A DNA stretch of 64,000 bases. Source: Chamaecyparis obtusa. Lineage: Eukaryota > Streptophyta > Pinopsida > Cupressales > Cupressaceae. The stretch is from NCBI GenBank assembly GCA_027943335.1, contig BSBK01001302.1:879501-943500 (forward strand), written 5' to 3'. This document shows positions 60,901 to 64,000 of the stretch, in pieces (within the stretch, counting starts at the first letter, position 1; the number at the start of each line of letters is the position of its first letter). The notes under the pieces were generated by a model. It saw only the letters and a list, made by a program, of their open reading frames with translations. It made no database searches and had not been told where the DNA came from. The position numbers were made by a program, and so were the translations under genes.

Positions 60901-62134
60901 AGATATTGAAGATTTTTGGTATTGGCAGTAGGGTACAAAAACTTTGAACTCAATTTTGAAGGCTTTAGAGGCCCTGGATGAGGTCAAAAATTTGGGTGAT
61001 AGGTGCTTGTGTGGGTCAAGCCTATAGAGTGGTTCGTGGCATTTCCAAAATGGGGTTATAATAGTCAATCGGGTCAACTGGTGATGACTTATGGTCTCCA
61101 AAAGTTAGGCCACCTGAAATGGCAGAAAATAATTTTCCTTCAAAATTTTTGTTCAGGTTTCAAAAGTTATTTTGAGCTGACTTTGATGTAATAAATTGAA
61201 AAATAAAATAATTCTAAGTTTGAACGGCCCTTAGGGATAAATTTTTGGAACCTTCTCGAGTGGTGGAAAATGCCTATATAAAGAAGGCCCGCAGTGTTGT
61301 CTAGGGCAGTTCTGGGTAGTAGATCTGGGTATTGATTCGAGGATTTTTCCTACAGAATATTGTAAGAGAATGCCCATGTGGCTTTGCATATTATTATTCT
61401 GAGAGTTTGTAATTCCACATTTGTGGAGATAATAAGAAGCCAATATTCTGTTCTTGCATATTGTTGTTATTTCATTGTTTCTGTTATGTGTTTGTGGTAT
61501 TAAGGGGAGCACCCTTCATCATGAATTCACAAATTTATCTGATATAGAAAAAGTGAAAGCTCAAGTAGCCTATGAGGCCAAAATACTTTTGAACATTAGC
61601 CAGAATATCAGGAATTATATCAACAATCTTGATATCTGTATAAAGGACTTGAGGAAGAATTTGGAAAGAGGAAAATCTTTGTACATCCAGTGTACAAAAT
61701 CAAAGACCTTGATAGCAGAAGAAGATCAAAAGATGGAGATAAAGGAAGCAAAAATTCAGAATGAAACTAAATTTCTTTCTAGCCCTAATGTGACGATATC
61801 TAATGTTGAGAAGAAAATTCGTAAGCTATATGATGAAATCAGAATTTTGCAAGATGAAAAAGATAGGAAAATGAAAATATTCACTCTTTTAAGAGAGCAC
61901 ACTTCTATGAAGTTAAGCATTATTGAAGAGAAATTGGAAGAATGTCTTTTAGCTAAGACATCTTTTCAAAAGTTTAATTTTCAAAACCTCCAAGCATGTG
62001 AAATAGCATCTTATGGATTGAGCGCACTACTCAATGTGGTAGATTCTATTAAGCAATCATGGGAGAAGGAGTTAGAAGCTATAAAGATTGATTTTGTAGA
62101 CTATGTTGCAAGCCTACCCACTTTGCAACATTGA
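57952..62134 (+). pseudogene. ORF2 of element 3, function unknown, split by a solo LTR
   Basis: ATG at 57952 (MAFWKEVEKELNAMSDLSKI) opens a long ORF ending TGA/TAA at 62132, about 1100 codons after removing the solo LTR at 60670-61521. Frame changes near 58150 and 59090; stops at 58487 and 58994 (TAG), 59457 and 60315 (TAA) and others. Blocks shared with elements 1 and 2: RRIHNGKFWLEDRVIDIIAD plus LIHEVIGQSKIG; VMCEILKIQLFENLEKIKK; YTQFRFSSLITYMFFHLL; PLGYEIYEVEIEEYV; and LRTKKRTIQIMGGRYEEVNS. The C-terminal part (61522-62134) is coiled coil. No polymerase, integrase or protease signature. Conservation across two LTR families argues for a real element function. Confidence 0.78.
60670..61521 (+). 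mobile_element. solo LTR, family A, inside ORF2 of element 3
   Basis: 852 bp, starting TGATGTAGGAGCATCC and ending CCCTTCATCA, flanked by TGAAT at 60665-60669 and 61522-61526. TATA-like TATATAAAG at 61275-61283. Same family and orientation as the solo LTR at 14709. It is the youngest event in this nest: chromovirus LTR inside element 3 inside the minus-strand gene. Confidence 0.95.
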
Positions 62135-62203
62135 ATTAAGGTATAATCTTTTTTTGAGAATATAGTTTTGTAACCCTCCTTACCTTTATTTTGTCATTGT
62201 TGT

Positions 62204-62408
62204 CAAAGGGGGAGAGATATATAGCAAAAAATTGATAAGAAAATGATAAGGATTGATACTCTTAGGGGGAGTACTATATTAGAGATAATTTTTCTTTTGG
62301 AGTTATGAGGATAGTATATATGTTATACTATGGCCACAATTTTGAGATTTTGAAGTTGTAGACTTAGCCAATTTTCTCATATGTTGCCACCAATGACAAA
62401 GGGGGAGA
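62204..62408 (+). promoter_or_regulatory. two polypurine tracts of element 3
   Basis: CAAAGGGGGAGAGA at 62204-62217 and CAAAGGGGGAGA at 62397-62408, the second one base before the 3' LTR. Preceded by TTGTTGTC and CCAATGA contexts like those in elements 1 and 2. Confidence 0.82.
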
Positions 62409-62409
62409 T

Positions 62410-63424
62410 TGTTGGAAATTTGGTTGAGCTACTTACATAGATGTTGTCATTATGGAAATATATGATCTACATGAAGATCGCATAGGTCAGAGAGCTAGTA
62501 TGACAGAGTGCAATGAGAAATTGTCTAAGTATATGATAGTGTTTTTACCAGTGAACCTAGAGACATTTTTTGTTTGTGATGTTGATTGGAATAATTTCAG
62601 TGCTTGTGCACTTGAACATAGACTCTATGATGACTATTGAAGACTCATCTTAGAGTGCAAGTCAATACAGCATGTACAGAAGAAGTTATGACAGTTTTAC
62701 TAAAGACAGTGTCAAGCCGACAGGATAGAATATGAAGACAGAATTGATAAAGAGTTAAGGGATTATTTTGTTTATCAAAATAATGACTTAACAATATAAA
62801 GGGATGACATCCTAGATGTTAATCCTTGAATAAAGTTATTTTGTAATATGATAGCCGACTGGAAAGTTATTAATCCTAATAACTTGTATAAATGTAATTG
62901 TAAATTGTAAATGAAGAGACATATGAATGTATGTAATAGCGATAGTGAAAGATCAACGAAGAGATATTGATACAAGCAGTCTAAGGTTATGTACCTTAAC
63001 CTTCTTTTGTAATCAGTGTATATTTTACATTATTTGTTTGGGCAGTGGGCTCATCTAGTAATCACATTTTGTACTGCCAACTCCTAATAGGGTTGAGGAT
63101 TCTAACAAGGCCTATAGTCCCTTAATCAGGACTGATACACTATATGCATGTAATAGACTCCTAACAAGGTCAACATCATTAACATGATACTTTTGATTAG
63201 TGGATCTTTGTGGGTATCATCCCCATCAGGGTTTTCCCTTGGCCAAGGTTTCCTCAAGAACAAATAATGTGTTATGAGTTCTTTAGTTTTATTGCTATGC
63301 ATGTTATTTAGCTTCTTATGTTATGCATGTGTTAAGATAACCTGTTATATCCATAATTGGGCAAAAGTAAAAGTTTGTACAATACTGATTCACCCCCCCC
63401 TCTCAGTATTCCCTATTTCTAATA
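62410..63424 (+). repeat. right LTR of element 3
   Basis: 1015 bp, TGTTGGAAATTTGG to TATTTCTAATA (C-to-T in the final CA). Confidence 0.92.
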
Positions 63425-64000
63425 GGGGAATCAAGCACTCTAAGCTTGTCAGATAATCTCCCTCTCCCTTGCCCAACATAATCAACATCAAGCTGCAAAT
63501 GAAATTCTGCAAACAATTGTTTGCAAAAATATAGTGGCATCTTATCCTTCTTGGGCCCCTATGATGAATAGCCAAGCATCGAGGATATATAAATGGTCCC
63601 ACAAGGTCATCCTCACATCTTGTGACCATGTACCCTCTTACATTATTCATGTCTTGATAATGAGAAAACATGCTCTTAACCATAGGGGTGGAAACATCTG
63701 TATTGATCTACCTATACTTCATAGTGCCAGTAACACTGCGAGACAAAGAAGTATAGAATCTATCAATGTTTATAGTATCATATGGGTTGTATGATTGAAC
63801 TGTGTCAATCATATGCAACAAATCATCTCTAATAATGTTCACCCTATCCCTATTGGGAATGGTGGTGGATGAAGCTAAGGTCTGATCCAAAACATCTAAT
63901 GCTCATCTCAATCTATCAATAGTAGAAGAAAATAGCTTCTCTTTGGCCTTTGCAATATCAACCAATCTAAGTGAGGAGCAGCCTCTAGTACCACTACCAC
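63425..64000 (-). pseudogene. unknown multi-exon protein, upstream part, running off the window
   Basis: Minus-strand reading frame from the right edge leftwards: LVDIAKAKEKLFSSTIDRLR, stop, ALDVLDQTLASSTTIPNRDR, YDTINIDRFYTSLSRSVTGT, stop at about 63708, then MVKSMFSHYQDMNNVRGYMV, GPFIYPRCLAIHHRGPRRIR and LIMLGKGEGDYLTSLECLIP, up to the target duplication at 63425. One frame links these, and both stops fall where Gln would fit. It continues at 55410 on the other side of element 3. No domain recognised; the 5' end lies outside the window. Confidence 0.5.

Larger units (their letters stand above)
55411..63424 (+). mobile_element. non-autonomous gag + ORF2 LTR retrotransposon (element 3, second family)
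   Basis: 8.0 kb: left LTR 55411-56424, primer site 56427-56438, gag 56481-57767, ORF2 57952-62134 (split by a solo LTR), PPTs 62204-62216 and 62398-62408, right LTR 62410-63424. GGGGT before and GGGGA after are the target duplication with one change. The LTRs differ from elements 1 and 2 except for shared words such as the TTCACCCCCCCTCTCAGT end. No pol genes. Confidence 0.92.

Overview
The window reads as transposon-dominated nuclear DNA of a land plant, probably a seed plant with a large, repeat-rich genome. A gymnosperm would fit, but this is an inference. Support comes from Ty3/gypsy elements of the Tat and chromovirus types, copia-style LTR elements primed by initiator tRNA-Met, a CACTA/En-Spm-like gene with DUF4218/DUF4216-type regions, and plant-type exon fragments of an Mpv17/PMP22 gene and a SCAPER homologue. 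No intact host gene, rRNA or tRNA gene was found. Almost every long reading frame is broken. The stops are mostly TAA or TAG where glutamine is expected, which fits C-to-T decay of methylated repeats.

Layout. 1-4146 holds the pol of a Tat-type Ty3/gypsy element that runs off the left edge, with an extra RNase H between protease and reverse transcriptase. 4147-10420 has no genes; 4.7-5.3 kb and 8.6-9.6 kb carry a family of about 50-bp hairpins. 10420-13607 (minus) is the 5' half of a chromovirus: LTR, primer-binding site, gag, protease and a reverse transcriptase cut off before its catalytic motif. 13613-19915 is a decayed multi-exon CACTA-like transposon region that also contains a SET domain; a solo LTR of the chromovirus family sits in its Asp-rich tail. 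20492-22388 holds short exon fragments of two unrelated cellular genes. 22389-28365 is gene-poor.

28366-37640 is a Tat-type gag split by a 7.3-kb LTR element (29814-37120). 39189-53042 is a decayed DDE-transposase-like gene split twice: by a 1.8-kb palindrome-rich TIR element (39298-41092) and by an 8.9-kb LTR element (42300-51217) whose left LTR carries a further 1.6-kb insertion. 54346-64000 is an unrecognised minus-strand multi-exon gene split by a third LTR element (55411-63424), whose own second ORF is split by a chromovirus-family solo LTR.

The most distinctive content is these three LTR elements (29814-37120, 42300-51217, 55411-63424). Each has LTRs of about 1.0-1.1 kb, a tRNA-Met primer site, a gag-like protein made only of coiled coil plus four CCHC knuckles, one long second ORF of about 980-1100 codons with no protease, reverse transcriptase, RNase H or integrase, and two polypurine tracts before the 3' LTR. 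The second ORF is recognisably shared between two different LTR families. They look like non-autonomous but protein-coding retrotransposons that depend on enzymes supplied in trans.
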